From assembly GCA_012274205.1 (NCBI GenBank), contig JAAOZY010000284.1, forward strand, positions 1 to 18,087: 18,087 nt of DNA, given 5' to 3'. Below are positions 6,150 through 12,896 of the stretch, in pieces. The notes beneath the pieces were generated by a model, which was not told the origin of the DNA, searched no databases, and saw nothing but the letters and a program-made list of their open reading frames with translations. Numbering within the stretch: position 1 is the stretch's first letter; every line of letters begins with the position of its first letter. The position numbers and the translations under genes are program-made. Source of the stretch: Betaproteobacteria bacterium. Its GTDB lineage: Bacteria; Pseudomonadota; Gammaproteobacteria; Burkholderiales; SG8-39.

Positions 6150-7418
6150 CTAGCGCAGCGCCCAGAGCGAAAGCTCGGGCACGAACCCGATCAGGATCGA
6201 GATTGCGATCATCGCGATGACGAAAGGGATCGCGCGGTACGCAATCGCCATGATCGGCGTTCCGGTCAGCCCCGACATGACGAACAGGTTGAGCCCCATC
6301 GGCGGCGTGATGAATCCCAGCCCGAGAGAGGTGATCATGAACACGCAGAAGTGGATCTCATTCATGCCGATCTCCTTCGCCACCGGGTAGAGCAGCGGCG
6401 CCAGGATCACGATGTTGGGCGTGGTCTCCATGAACATGCCGGCGATGATAAAGATCGCGAGCATGATCAGGATCAGCCCCGATGGGTCGCTGGTAATGGA
6501 AGTAAGCAAACGCACCAGGTCCTGCGGCACATCGAGAACGGTGAGGGCCTGCGCGAACAGCATGGCGATGCCGATGATGGGGAGGATCACACCGTTGACG
6601 CGTGCCGAGGTTTCCAGCATCGCCGGAAAATCCTTCAGCCGGATGGTGCGCTGAACCATACCCACCAGCAGCGCCACCGCAACCGCAACCGCTGCCGATT
6701 CCGTGGGGGTGAAAATGCCCGAGTAGATACCGCCGAGAATGATGAACGGCACCGACAGTGCCCACTTGGCTTCGTTCAGCGCACGGAACCACCGTCCCCA
6801 GGAAAACCGGGTGCGCGAGTTCTCATAGCCGTAGATGTGATTCAGCACCACGTTGGTCGATACCACACCCAGCAACACGATCACGCCGGGAGTCGCGGCC
6901 GCGATGAACAGTGTCGACGATGAAATACCCAGCACCAGACCGATGATGATGTAGGCGATGGACGGTGGGATCAGGATGCCGGTGCAGGCGCCGCTCGCCA
7001 CCAGCGCGCAGGCGTAGGGCTTGGGATAGCCAAGCTCCACCAGCCGTCCCATGGTGATGCGGCCGATGGCGGCCGCATCGGCGGCGTCCGACCCGGAAAT
7101 GCAGGCGAAGAAACCACAGCCGAGCACCGTGGAAGTGCCGAACCCGGAACGCAGGCTGCCGGTGGTGGCTTCGGCGAAATCCAGCAACTTGTAGGCAAGT
7201 CCCGAGCGCACCATGACATCGCCGGTGAGCACGAACAGTGGAATGGCGATCAGCGCGAATGAGTCCACACCCTGGAACAGGGCTTCGCCGAGCAGCGACA
7301 GCGGCAGGGCGCCGGTTGAGAGCAGCAGAGCGATGGTGCCCAGGCCGAGCGCCACCCAGAACGGTACCGCCAGAAACAGCAGCAGCAGAATGAGACAGAT
7401 GCAGAGTCCGACTAGCAT
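6150..7418 (-). CDS. dctM: TRAP transporter large permease (DctM family)
   Basis: This is a 422-residue very hydrophobic protein with about 12 membrane segments. It shows the DctM signature region GFGTSTVLGCGFFACISGSDAADAAAIGRI (about 95-125), followed by GACTGILIPPSIAYIIIG. It also has the late AGMFMETTPNIVILAPLLYPV and SLGLGFITPPMGLNLFV motifs seen in this family. It forms the sodium-coupled transport channel of a TRAP system in the inner membrane with DctQ and receives substrate from DctP. The start at 7418 (MLVGLCICL) is preferred because it gives the family's usual length. An in-frame start at 7484 would overlap dctQ by 44 bp. It is the last gene of the operon, 22 bp after dctQ. In DHPS loci the equivalent gene is part of hpsKLM, but substrate cannot be read from this subunit. 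Confidence 0.95.
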   Translation of the reverse strand: MLVGLCICLILLLLFLAVPFWVALGLGTIALLLSTGALPLSLLGEALFQGVDSFALIAIPLFVLTGDVMVRSGLAYKLLDFAEATTGSLRSGFGTSTVLGCGFFACISGSDAADAAAIGRITMGRLVELGYPKPYACALVASGACTGILIPPSIAYIIIGLVLGISSSTLFIAAATPGVIVLLGVVSTNVVLNHIYGYENSRTRFSWGRWFRALNEAKWALSVPFIILGGIYSGIFTPTESAAVAVAVALLVGMVQRTIRLKDFPAMLETSARVNGVILPIIGIAMLFAQALTVLDVPQDLVRLLTSITSDPSGLILIMLAIFIIAGMFMETTPNIVILAPLLYPVAKEIGMNEIHFCVFMITSLGLGFITPPMGLNLFVMSGLTGTPIMAIAYRAIPFVIAMIAISILIGFVPELSLWALR

Positions 7419-7440
7419 GGTGAGGGCGTATCCGCAGAGC

Positions 7441-7956
7441 TCAGTCGAACAGCTTGGTGCCGGCGTAGGCGTCGCGTCCGGCACGGATGTCCTGGATGTC
7501 GCGCCAGGCCGATTGCAACACCCGCACTACCATCATCGAGAATCCCAGCGGCACGGCCGCCTCGAACCAGACCCGGCTCACCCGCAGTGCCGGCGTAAGG
7601 GTGTCGAACTGCAGCATGGTGAAAATGGAGTCGAGCGACCAATAGAGGGCGAAGGCGGCGAACACCAAAGTACAGGCCTCGCCGAACAGGTACATATAGC
7701 CGTGCCAGCGCAGCGGCAGTATATGCTGCAGGATGTCGAAGCGGATGTGCGCGCGTTGTTTCACGCCATAGGACGCGCCCACCCAGCCGAGGTAGATGAA
7801 TGCAAACCGGGCAGCTTCTTCGCCCCACAGGGACGAAAAATTGAGCACGAAGCGGCGCACCACTTCGATCACGATCACGAATACGATGAAACAATAAAAG
7901 ACGAGCATTAGGTAGCGCTCGCCGTTCTTGTCGAGCTGTCGCAACAGCTTACGCAT
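7441..7956 (-). CDS. dctQ: TRAP transporter small permease (DctQ family)
   Basis: This is a 171-residue protein with four predicted membrane helices: about 16-36, 48-66, 87-108 and 128-147. It carries the typical small-subunit motif LWGEEAARFAFIYLGWVGASYGVKQRAHIRFD (about 43-74). DctQ proteins bind the large permease DctM and are required for TRAP uptake. The ATG at 7956 has a strong GGAGG ribosome binding site (7964-7968). The gene lies 56 bp downstream of dctP; that gap contains an 8-bp stem-loop. The stop at 7441 is followed 22 bp later by dctM. The order P-Q-M is the standard one for TRAP operons. Confidence 0.93.
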   Translation of the reverse strand: MRKLLRQLDKNGERYLMLVFYCFIVFVIVIEVVRRFVLNFSSLWGEEAARFAFIYLGWVGASYGVKQRAHIRFDILQHILPLRWHGYMYLFGEACTLVFAAFALYWSLDSIFTMLQFDTLTPALRVSRVWFEAAVPLGFSMMVVRVLQSAWRDIQDIRAGRDAYAGTKLFD

Positions 7957-7972
7957 GGATTAGCCTCCGCCA

Positions 7973-7992
7973 GGAGCGGCCAGCGCCGCCCC
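7973..7992 (-). promoter_or_regulatory. Stem-loop between dctP and dctQ
   Basis: On the transcribed strand GGGGCGGC pairs with GCCGCTCC (eight pairs, one G-U) around a GCTG loop. It sits just after the dctP stop and before the dctQ ribosome binding site. Such hairpins after binding-protein genes commonly stabilise the upstream mRNA or reduce read-through, so that more binding protein than permease is made. No T-tract follows. Confidence 0.45.
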
Positions 7993-8012
7993 TGTGCATG
8001 ATATTGCGACGA

Positions 8013-9164
8013 TTAGCCCTGGACCGTGATCGGACCTTTGGTGTTGGCGGCCGCCTTCAGCTTGTCGAACACGTCGATGGAGCCTGCCAGCTTCTTCTTG
8101 ATGTCGTTCCACTCCGCGCGTTGCTCACCGCAGGTCTCGACCCACTGTTTCTTCTCGGCCGCGGTGGGCGTGTAAAATTTGATGCCGGCCTTGCTCAGGG
8201 CATCCGTCGAATTCTTCCGCGCCACCGGGATCTGCGCAAAGCTCTCTGCCTGGGTCTTGGTGCTGGCCGCGTCGAACTTAGCCTGGAGATCCTTCGGCAG
8301 GCTCTCGAACCACTTGTAATTGGCGGCGAACATCTGGGCGTCTGGAACCGATTCGACGAGCGTAATGGACTCCAGGATATCGATAAAACCGAAGGTATAG
8401 AGCGCGCCGACTGAGGGGTCGAGACCGTCGGCCACGCCCTGCTTCAGCGCACTCGGTGTCTCACCCCAGGCGACTACCGTCGGGTTGGCGCCGGCCAGGC
8501 GGTAGAACTGCTGCAGCAGTTCGGACGACGGCACCCGCATTTTCATGCCCTTCATATCGGCAGGCACCTTCACGAGCTTGCCGTAGCCTTTGCGCACCGC
8601 CACCGTGCGCGGATCGATGTTGAAATAGAACATCGGCTTATAGCCCTTCACGGTGACCTTCGGCGTGACCTCCCCGTTCCAGGCCGCGGACGTGACCAGG
8701 TTCGCGAACTGCTGATTCTCGCCGCACCAGTACGGGATGTTGATGAGGTCGACCACCGGCGAAAACGGCGAGAAGTTCGACAGCGACACCGAGCCGCCCT
8801 GGATCGTGCCCGCCTGTATCTTCTGTGCCAGTGCGCCGCCGACGCCGAGTTGCCCCGACGGGTACAGCTTCACGTAGACCGACTCTTTGCTCAGCGCCTC
8901 GAGATTGGCCTTGAACTGGGTCTGCATGATGGGATAGGTGTGGAAAGCGTCGTTTGCGTACTCGGTGGCGAAGATCATGGAGTACTTGGCTGCCTTCTGC
9001 TTGGCGGCCTCGTCGGCGGCCGCACGAGCCAGATCGGATTCCGACCAGAGAAAGCCGCCGCTGAGGGCCAGTATTGCGGTGGTGAAACCGTAGCGCTTGG
9101 TAACTTCAAAAAAGCGCCGGCGCTCGGGCGATTGTGGGAGTGAACTGCGCTTGGGTAAATTCAT
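8013..9164 (-). CDS. dctP: TRAP transporter periplasmic solute-binding protein (DctP family)
   Basis: This is a 383-residue TRAP binding protein. The N-terminus SPERRRFFEVTKRYGF followed by a hydrophobic stretch (about 26-40) looks like a twin-arginine (Tat) signal, with cleavage likely near residues 48-50. The mature part has FATEYANDAFHTYPIMQTQFK, the LYPSGQLGVGGALAQKIQAGTIQGG segment and the MKGMKMRVPSSELLQQF motif. Arg210 is the arginine that in family members binds the substrate's anionic group. GETPSALKQGVADGLD follows. The protein should capture an organic anion, carboxylate or sulfonate, in the periplasm. The ATG at 9164 overlaps the stop of the upstream small membrane gene (ATGA) and has an AAGGAGG ribosome binding site. 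The neighbouring dehydrogenases suggest a hydroxylated C3-type acid or sulfonate, by inference only. Confidence 0.93.
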   Translation of the reverse strand: MNLPKRSSLPQSPERRRFFEVTKRYGFTTAILALSGGFLWSESDLARAAADEAAKQKAAKYSMIFATEYANDAFHTYPIMQTQFKANLEALSKESVYVKLYPSGQLGVGGALAQKIQAGTIQGGSVSLSNFSPFSPVVDLINIPYWCGENQQFANLVTSAAWNGEVTPKVTVKGYKPMFYFNIDPRTVAVRKGYGKLVKVPADMKGMKMRVPSSELLQQFYRLAGANPTVVAWGETPSALKQGVADGLDPSVGALYTFGFIDILESITLVESVPDAQMFAANYKWFESLPKDLQAKFDAASTKTQAESFAQIPVARKNSTDALSKAGIKFYTPTAAEKKQWVETCGEQRAEWNDIKKKLAGSIDVFDKLKAAANTKGPITVQG

Positions 9165-9415
9165 GAGTGACCTCCTTGCGGGTTATTGTGAGTGGGTGCT
9201 GCAGAAGATTCCGTGACTTCCTCAACGGAGAGAACGCCGGAAACAAAGAACGCCATGGCGACGAGAACGAGCAAGAACTCGCCGACGTCGCCGAAGTGCC
9301 AGATGGATATGTGGTACTTGATAGACAGGAGGCGCAGCGCAACGTTGACGCCAAATGATAGGGCAAACAAGCCCGCGAGCATGAACCATCCTCTTCCGCC
9401 CTTGCCGTTGTCCAC
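9161..9415 (-). CDS. Small two-helix membrane protein of unknown function
   Basis: This 84-residue protein has two clear membrane segments, about 10-31 (GWFMLAGLFALSFGVNVALR) and about 45-64 (EFLLVLVAMAFFVSGVLSV). They are joined by a short linker with histidines (KYHISIWHFGD). The polar tail ends HNNPQGGHS. I do not recognise a family. It is likely real: the GTG at 9415 has an AGGAGG sequence 4 bases upstream, it lies 32 bp after the alcohol dehydrogenase, and its stop overlaps the dctP start by 4 bases (ATGA). This position suggests an accessory membrane component of the TRAP system or of substrate handling, which is inference. It is not a DctQ, since a complete DctQ is present downstream. 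Confidence 0.75.
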   Translation of the reverse strand: MDNGKGGRGWFMLAGLFALSFGVNVALRLLSIKYHISIWHFGDVGEFLLVLVAMAFFVSGVLSVEEVTESSAAPTHNNPQGGHS

Positions 9416-9447
9416 TATGCCTCCTCCTCAAAAACCTATTGTTCGAA

Positions 9448-10452
9448 TCAACCGGGCTTCAACAGCACTTTGGCCGCGGCGGTCCTGCCGTGGTGCAAAT
9501 CGGCGAACGCAGCCGGACCATCGGCAAGACTGCGCTTCTCCACCCAGGCCAGATCACCAAACACGCCCTGGCGCAACAGGTGCACGCTTGCGCGCATGTC
9601 CGCCAGCGTGTAGATGAATGCGCCGGTCAGGGTAATTTCGCCCAAGGTAAGCTTGCGCATGTCGATCTCGCTGGCCCAGTCCTGCAAGCCGATATGCACG
9701 ATGGCGCCGCCCGGCTTTACCGCGGCGAATGCTGCCTTGCGGGTTGCCGCCGCGCCCACGCAATCTAGCACAAGTTCGCAGGCGGATTCGGCCGATGCCT
9801 CCTTGCCCGTGTCCAGCACTTCGCAACCGACGTGATGGCGTATCGACTGGCCCCGCTTGGCGTTCAATTCGACCACCGCCAGTTGTTTCACTCCATAGTG
9901 CGTGAGCAGGAGCGCGGCAAGCATCCCGATCGCGCCGCCGCCCAATATCAGGACCCGGCCTTCCTGAACGGGCCGGTACAGAATCCTCTGTGCCAGGTTG
10001 ATCGCATGCAGCGCCGTTGCCGCCGGTTCGGTCAGCGCCGCAGCATCGGACGAAAGGTCGCCCGGCAGTTTGATCAGGGAGGCGGCGGGAATACTCATGT
10101 ATTCGGCAAACGCGCCCGGCCGCGTCATGCCGACCATGGTCCGCTTGCTGCATAGATTGCTGCGCCCCTGCAGGCAGTTGTCGCAAACGCCGCAGGTGAC
10201 CGAGGGATTGCCCGAGACGCGGTCACCGACGGCGATCGAAGCATCCCGGCTTTCGACGACCGTGCCGGCAAATTCATGGCCCAATACCAGTCCGGGGTTT
10301 CGCCTTGGATCCTGGCCATGATAGGCGTGCATATCGCTGCCGCAGATCCCGGCGGCTTCGATCCTGATGATCACCTCGCCCTCGGCCATCTCCGGATAGG
10401 GCCGGTCCTGGACGCGGACTTCATTTGCTTGGGTATAGACGAGAGCGTGCAT
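9448..10452 (-). CDS. Zinc-dependent alcohol dehydrogenase (MDR family)
   Basis: This is a 334-residue medium-chain dehydrogenase. Catalytic zinc ligands are visible as Cys37 (GICGSDMHAYHG), His59-Glu60 (LGHEFAG) and Glu142 (TEP). The structural zinc set is Cys87, Cys90, Cys93 and Cys101 (TCGVCDNCLQGRSNLC). A Rossmann motif GGGAIG is at 171-176. The protein resembles sorbitol/threonine dehydrogenase-type enzymes oxidising secondary alcohols with NAD(P)+. The gene follows the SDR gene after 9 bp and precedes the small membrane gene by 32 bp. In DHPS pathways two dehydrogenases (HpsO and HpsP) interconvert the enantiomers through the 2-ketone; this enzyme and the SDR could fill those roles, but I cannot say which is which. 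The ribosome binding site is weak (GAGATAAGACC), so translation may depend on the upstream gene. Confidence 0.9.
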   Translation of the reverse strand: MHALVYTQANEVRVQDRPYPEMAEGEVIIRIEAAGICGSDMHAYHGQDPRRNPGLVLGHEFAGTVVESRDASIAVGDRVSGNPSVTCGVCDNCLQGRSNLCSKRTMVGMTRPGAFAEYMSIPAASLIKLPGDLSSDAAALTEPAATALHAINLAQRILYRPVQEGRVLILGGGAIGMLAALLLTHYGVKQLAVVELNAKRGQSIRHHVGCEVLDTGKEASAESACELVLDCVGAAATRKAAFAAVKPGGAIVHIGLQDWASEIDMRKLTLGEITLTGAFIYTLADMRASVHLLRQGVFGDLAWVEKRSLADGPAAFADLHHGRTAAAKVLLKPG

Positions 10453-10461
10453 GGTCTTATC

Positions 10462-11247
10462 TCATTTGGCGGTATAGCCGCCGTCTAGCATGATCGTTTG
10501 ACCGGTGATGTAGGCGGAAGCATTGCTCGCAAGGAATACGGCGACGCCATGCAGATCCGCCATCGAGCCGTTGCGGCCGATCGCCGTCTGCTCGGCGTGT
10601 CTGGATGCCAGGCGTTCATCATCGAACACGGCTGACGTCAGCCGGGTCGGGAAAAATCCCGGACCGATGGCATTGCAGGTGATGCCGTAGCGCGACCATT
10701 CCTGGGCGATGGCGCGGGTGAGTTGCACAATGCCTCCTTTGGCAGCGCCGTAGGGCGCGCTATTGGCAAAAGCGCGGTAACTTTGCAGCGATGCAATATT
10801 GATGATGCGCCCCCAGCCGCGCTGCTTCATGCCGGGCGCCAGGGCCTGAGTAAGAAAGAACGGCGCGGCCAGATGCATCAGCATGTGCGTATCCCAGGTT
10901 TGTGGCGTGACCTCGGCGAAGCTCTGGCGCAGATTGACGCCGGCGCAGTTGACCAGGATGTCTACCGGTTCGCCGTCGTTTGCTAGGGCGTCGGCCAGCT
11001 TGCCTATCCCCGCGTGGCTCCCCAGGTCTGCGGTTAGGGTGCGCGCAACGTCGACGCCGTCCGATTTCAGCTTGTCCGCTGTCTCGGACAGTCCCTTGCC
11101 GGTGGCCGCCAGTATCAGCTTCGCGCCGGCTTTTCCCAGGGCGTAGGCGATGGCGGCGCCGATGCCGCGGCTGCCGCCGGTGACCAGGGCTAGACGTCCC
11201 CGCAGATCGAACAGGGCCGTTACCTCGTTGCCGGGTGTCGTGCTCAT
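10462..11247 (-). CDS. Short-chain dehydrogenase/reductase (SDR)
   Basis: This is a 261-residue classical SDR. It has the cofactor motif TGGSRGIG (23-30), NCAG (100-103), the catalytic triad Ser153, Tyr166 and Lys170 (SAPYGAAKGG), the NAIGPGFFPT segment and the C-terminal ASAYITGQTIMLDGGYTAK. These are hallmarks of cytoplasmic NAD(P)-dependent oxidation or reduction of alcohols and ketones, as in gluconate 5-dehydrogenase-like members. I chose the ATG at 11247 because GAAGG lies 7 bases upstream and an earlier in-frame start would overlap the preceding gene. It sits 10 bp after the HpsN-type gene and 9 bp before the alcohol dehydrogenase. The pairing with a zinc dehydrogenase suggests enantiomer interconversion via a ketone (inference). 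Confidence 0.92.
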   Translation of the reverse strand: MSTTPGNEVTALFDLRGRLALVTGGSRGIGAAIAYALGKAGAKLILAATGKGLSETADKLKSDGVDVARTLTADLGSHAGIGKLADALANDGEPVDILVNCAGVNLRQSFAEVTPQTWDTHMLMHLAAPFFLTQALAPGMKQRGWGRIINIASLQSYRAFANSAPYGAAKGGIVQLTRAIAQEWSRYGITCNAIGPGFFPTRLTSAVFDDERLASRHAEQTAIGRNGSMADLHGVAVFLASNASAYITGQTIMLDGGYTAK

Positions 11248-11257
11248 CGATTTGCCT

Positions 11258-12571
11258 TCAGACTTCGACCGGAGCGCCCAGTTCAAACTTGCCGCCCGGG
11301 AAATATTTGCGCAGGCGGTCATCGGCAGTGCGCGCATGCGCTTCCATGCCCTCCAGCCGGCTGATGCGGGCGCTCACCAATCCAATGTCACGGCTGGCTT
11401 CGCGCGTCATCCTTTGCCAGGTCAATACCTTCATGAACTTGTGCACCGACAGACCGCCGGAATAGCGGGCGGCACCCATGGTAGGCAGCACGTGATTGGG
11501 GCCGGCGGCCTTGTCGCCGTAGGCCACCGTAGTTTCCTCTCCCAGGAACAGGGAACCGTAGCAGGTCAGCGTGTCCAGCCACCAATCGAGATCCCTGGCA
11601 TGCACTTCGAGGTGCTCGCTCGCGTACTTGTCGGATATTTCCGCAAGCTCCTCGCGCGAGCCGCAAACGATGACTTCCCCGTAGTCGCGCCAGGCCGCTC
11701 CGGCGGCATCCTTGGCGGTGGGCGGCAGCTTGGCTATCAATTGCGGCACCAGTTGCATCACTTTCTTTGCCAGGGACTCGCTGGTCGTAAACAACCAGGC
11801 CGGAGATTCGTGCCCATGCTCGGCCTGGCCCACCAGATCGCTGGCGACGATATCGGGGTCTGCGCTGTCATCGGCAATGACCGCAACTTCCGAAGGACCG
11901 GCGAACACGTCGATGCCGACCTTGCCGAACAGCGTGCGTTTGGCTTCGGCGACGAACTTGTTGCCCGGACCGACGACGACATCCGCCGGTTTGCCCGTAA
12001 ACAAGCCGAAGGCCATGCTCGCTATCGCCTGCACACCGCCCAGCGTCATGATGATGTCGGCGCCCGCTGTCTTGAAGGCATACAGCAGATAGGGGTGCAT
12101 GCCGCCGCCACGGTACGGGCTGGAACAGGCGATGATGGTTTTTGCGCCGGCTGCCTTGGCGGTAGCCACGGTCATGTAGGCCGAGGCTATATGCGCGTAG
12201 CGCCCCGACGGCGCATAGCAGCCGACCACATTGACGGGTATCACGCGCTGTCCGGCGGTTACGCCTCGATGCAAGCCGGTGGAAAACTCGAGCATGCTGT
12301 TTTTTTGTGCAAGGGCAAAATCGAATACCTGTTTCGAGGCAAATTCGATATCGCGTTTCACGCTGTCCGGAACATCCTTGGTGACGGCGGCAATGGCTTC
12401 CGGCGACATGATGATGTCGCCTTCCCATTTGTCGAGTTCGCGTGCGTATTCGCGCACCGCCGCTTCACCGCGCTGCTGGATTGCCGCCAGCATTTCCTTT
12501 ACCACCTTCTGCGCGACCGCCGTTTCCGTCGCGGCCGTCTTGCTGGCCTTCTTCAAATAGGTGACTGACAT
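11258..12571 (-). CDS. hpsN: HpsN-type (histidinol dehydrogenase-like) dehydrogenase, probable sulfopropanediol 3-dehydrogenase
   Basis: The 437-residue protein has the full HisD fold and its catalytic residues: zinc ligands Gln249 and His252 (GQAEHGHE), Asp353 (YGDKAAGPNHVLPT) and His412 (EGMEAHARTA), plus the catalytic Glu319-His320 pair (YASEHLEVHA). The start MSVTYLKKA, QAEHGHESPAWLFTTS and WLDTLTCYGSLFLGEETTVAYGDK segments fit the HpsN branch rather than biosynthetic HisD. HpsN oxidises (R)-2,3-dihydroxypropane-1-sulfonate to sulfolactate with two NAD+ in the cytoplasm. No histidine biosynthesis gene is nearby. The TRAP importer and two other dehydrogenases that follow are the usual DHPS partners, though no sulfolyase is present, so another polyol acid substrate remains possible. 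It is the first gene of the operon, after a leader of about 205 nt, and has an AAAGG ribosome binding site. Confidence 0.8.
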   Translation of the reverse strand: MSVTYLKKASKTAATETAVAQKVVKEMLAAIQQRGEAAVREYARELDKWEGDIIMSPEAIAAVTKDVPDSVKRDIEFASKQVFDFALAQKNSMLEFSTGLHRGVTAGQRVIPVNVVGCYAPSGRYAHIASAYMTVATAKAAGAKTIIACSSPYRGGGMHPYLLYAFKTAGADIIMTLGGVQAIASMAFGLFTGKPADVVVGPGNKFVAEAKRTLFGKVGIDVFAGPSEVAVIADDSADPDIVASDLVGQAEHGHESPAWLFTTSESLAKKVMQLVPQLIAKLPPTAKDAAGAAWRDYGEVIVCGSREELAEISDKYASEHLEVHARDLDWWLDTLTCYGSLFLGEETTVAYGDKAAGPNHVLPTMGAARYSGGLSVHKFMKVLTWQRMTREASRDIGLVSARISRLEGMEAHARTADDRLRKYFPGGKFELGAPVEV

Positions 12572-12774
12572 GTAAGCTGCCTTTCAAGAATATGGTGTTG
12601 GATTCGCCGAGGTCTCAACTCCGAACGGGCTTAATCGCCCCGAAGCGCGTTCGCGCAGGCGCGTCAGCACGAACTCGCGGTGTTCCGGCGCCGCTGCCGC
12701 AAACAGGTCTGCGCCACGGACAATCGCTGCAGCCACATGGCGCGTTCGGTTTCTGGGTTTGCATTCCCCATTGA

Positions 12775-12790
12775 ATGTAAGCGCTTTCAT
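12775..12790. promoter_or_regulatory. LacI-family operator O1 (operon side)
   Basis: ATGTAAGCGCTTTCAT is a 16-bp palindrome with a single imperfect pair and the AAGCGCTT core typical of LacI/GalR-family operators. It overlaps the last two bases of the operon -10 and covers the expected start of transcription. This is the classical position for repression by the divergent LacI-type protein. Confidence 0.75.
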
Positions 12791-12818
12791 TTTACGCACG
12801 GAAATTCGACACAGTCAA
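12789..12818 (-). promoter_or_regulatory. Sigma-70-type promoter of the catabolic operon
   Basis: On the minus strand TTGACT (12813-12818, 5/6 to consensus) and TAAAAT (12789-12794, 5/6) are separated by 18 bp. Transcription would begin near 12782, inside operator O1. This gives a 5' leader of about 210 nt before the HpsN-type gene. Confidence 0.7.
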
Positions 12819-12824
12819 GCCTAT

Positions 12825-12854
12825 TTCATGTTGCAGCGCAAGGCGTGCTAAGAT
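12825..12854 (+). promoter_or_regulatory. Probable promoter of the LacI-family regulator
   Basis: An extended -10, TGC-TAAGAT (12846-12854), lies 18 bp from a weak -35, TTCATG (12825-12830). Its -10 end overlaps operator O2, which predicts autorepression. Confidence 0.45.
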
Positions 12855-12868
12855 GAATGCGCTTCCAT
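12853..12868. promoter_or_regulatory. LacI-family operator O2 (regulator side)
   Basis: ATGAATGCGCTTCCAT matches O1 at 13 of 16 positions and keeps the ATG...GCGCTT...CAT frame. Its centre is 78 bp from that of O1. It overlaps the probable regulator promoter, and two sites at this distance could allow looping by a tetrameric or dimeric repressor. The 12572-12896 gap holds these sites and a long operon leader; I see no gene in it. Confidence 0.55.
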
Positions 12869-12896
12869 TCCTGCCCATTTTTGGAGGCCAGGAATC

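Noticed and set aside
7419..7484. Upstream start for dctM at 7484
   Set aside because: It would overlap dctQ by 44 bp and add a non-conserved polar extension. The start at 7418 gives the family's usual N-terminus and length.
11258..12571. Histidine biosynthesis hisD
   Set aside because: The zinc and catalytic residues are shared with HisD, but the N-terminus, the segment after GQAEHG and the operon partners fit the HpsN branch. No other his gene is nearby.
12584..12799. Small minus-strand open frame in the operon leader (MKALTFNGE...)
   Set aside because: Its first ATGs lie at or before the predicted transcription start and inside the operator, there is no convincing ribosome binding site, and the sequence matches no family I know.
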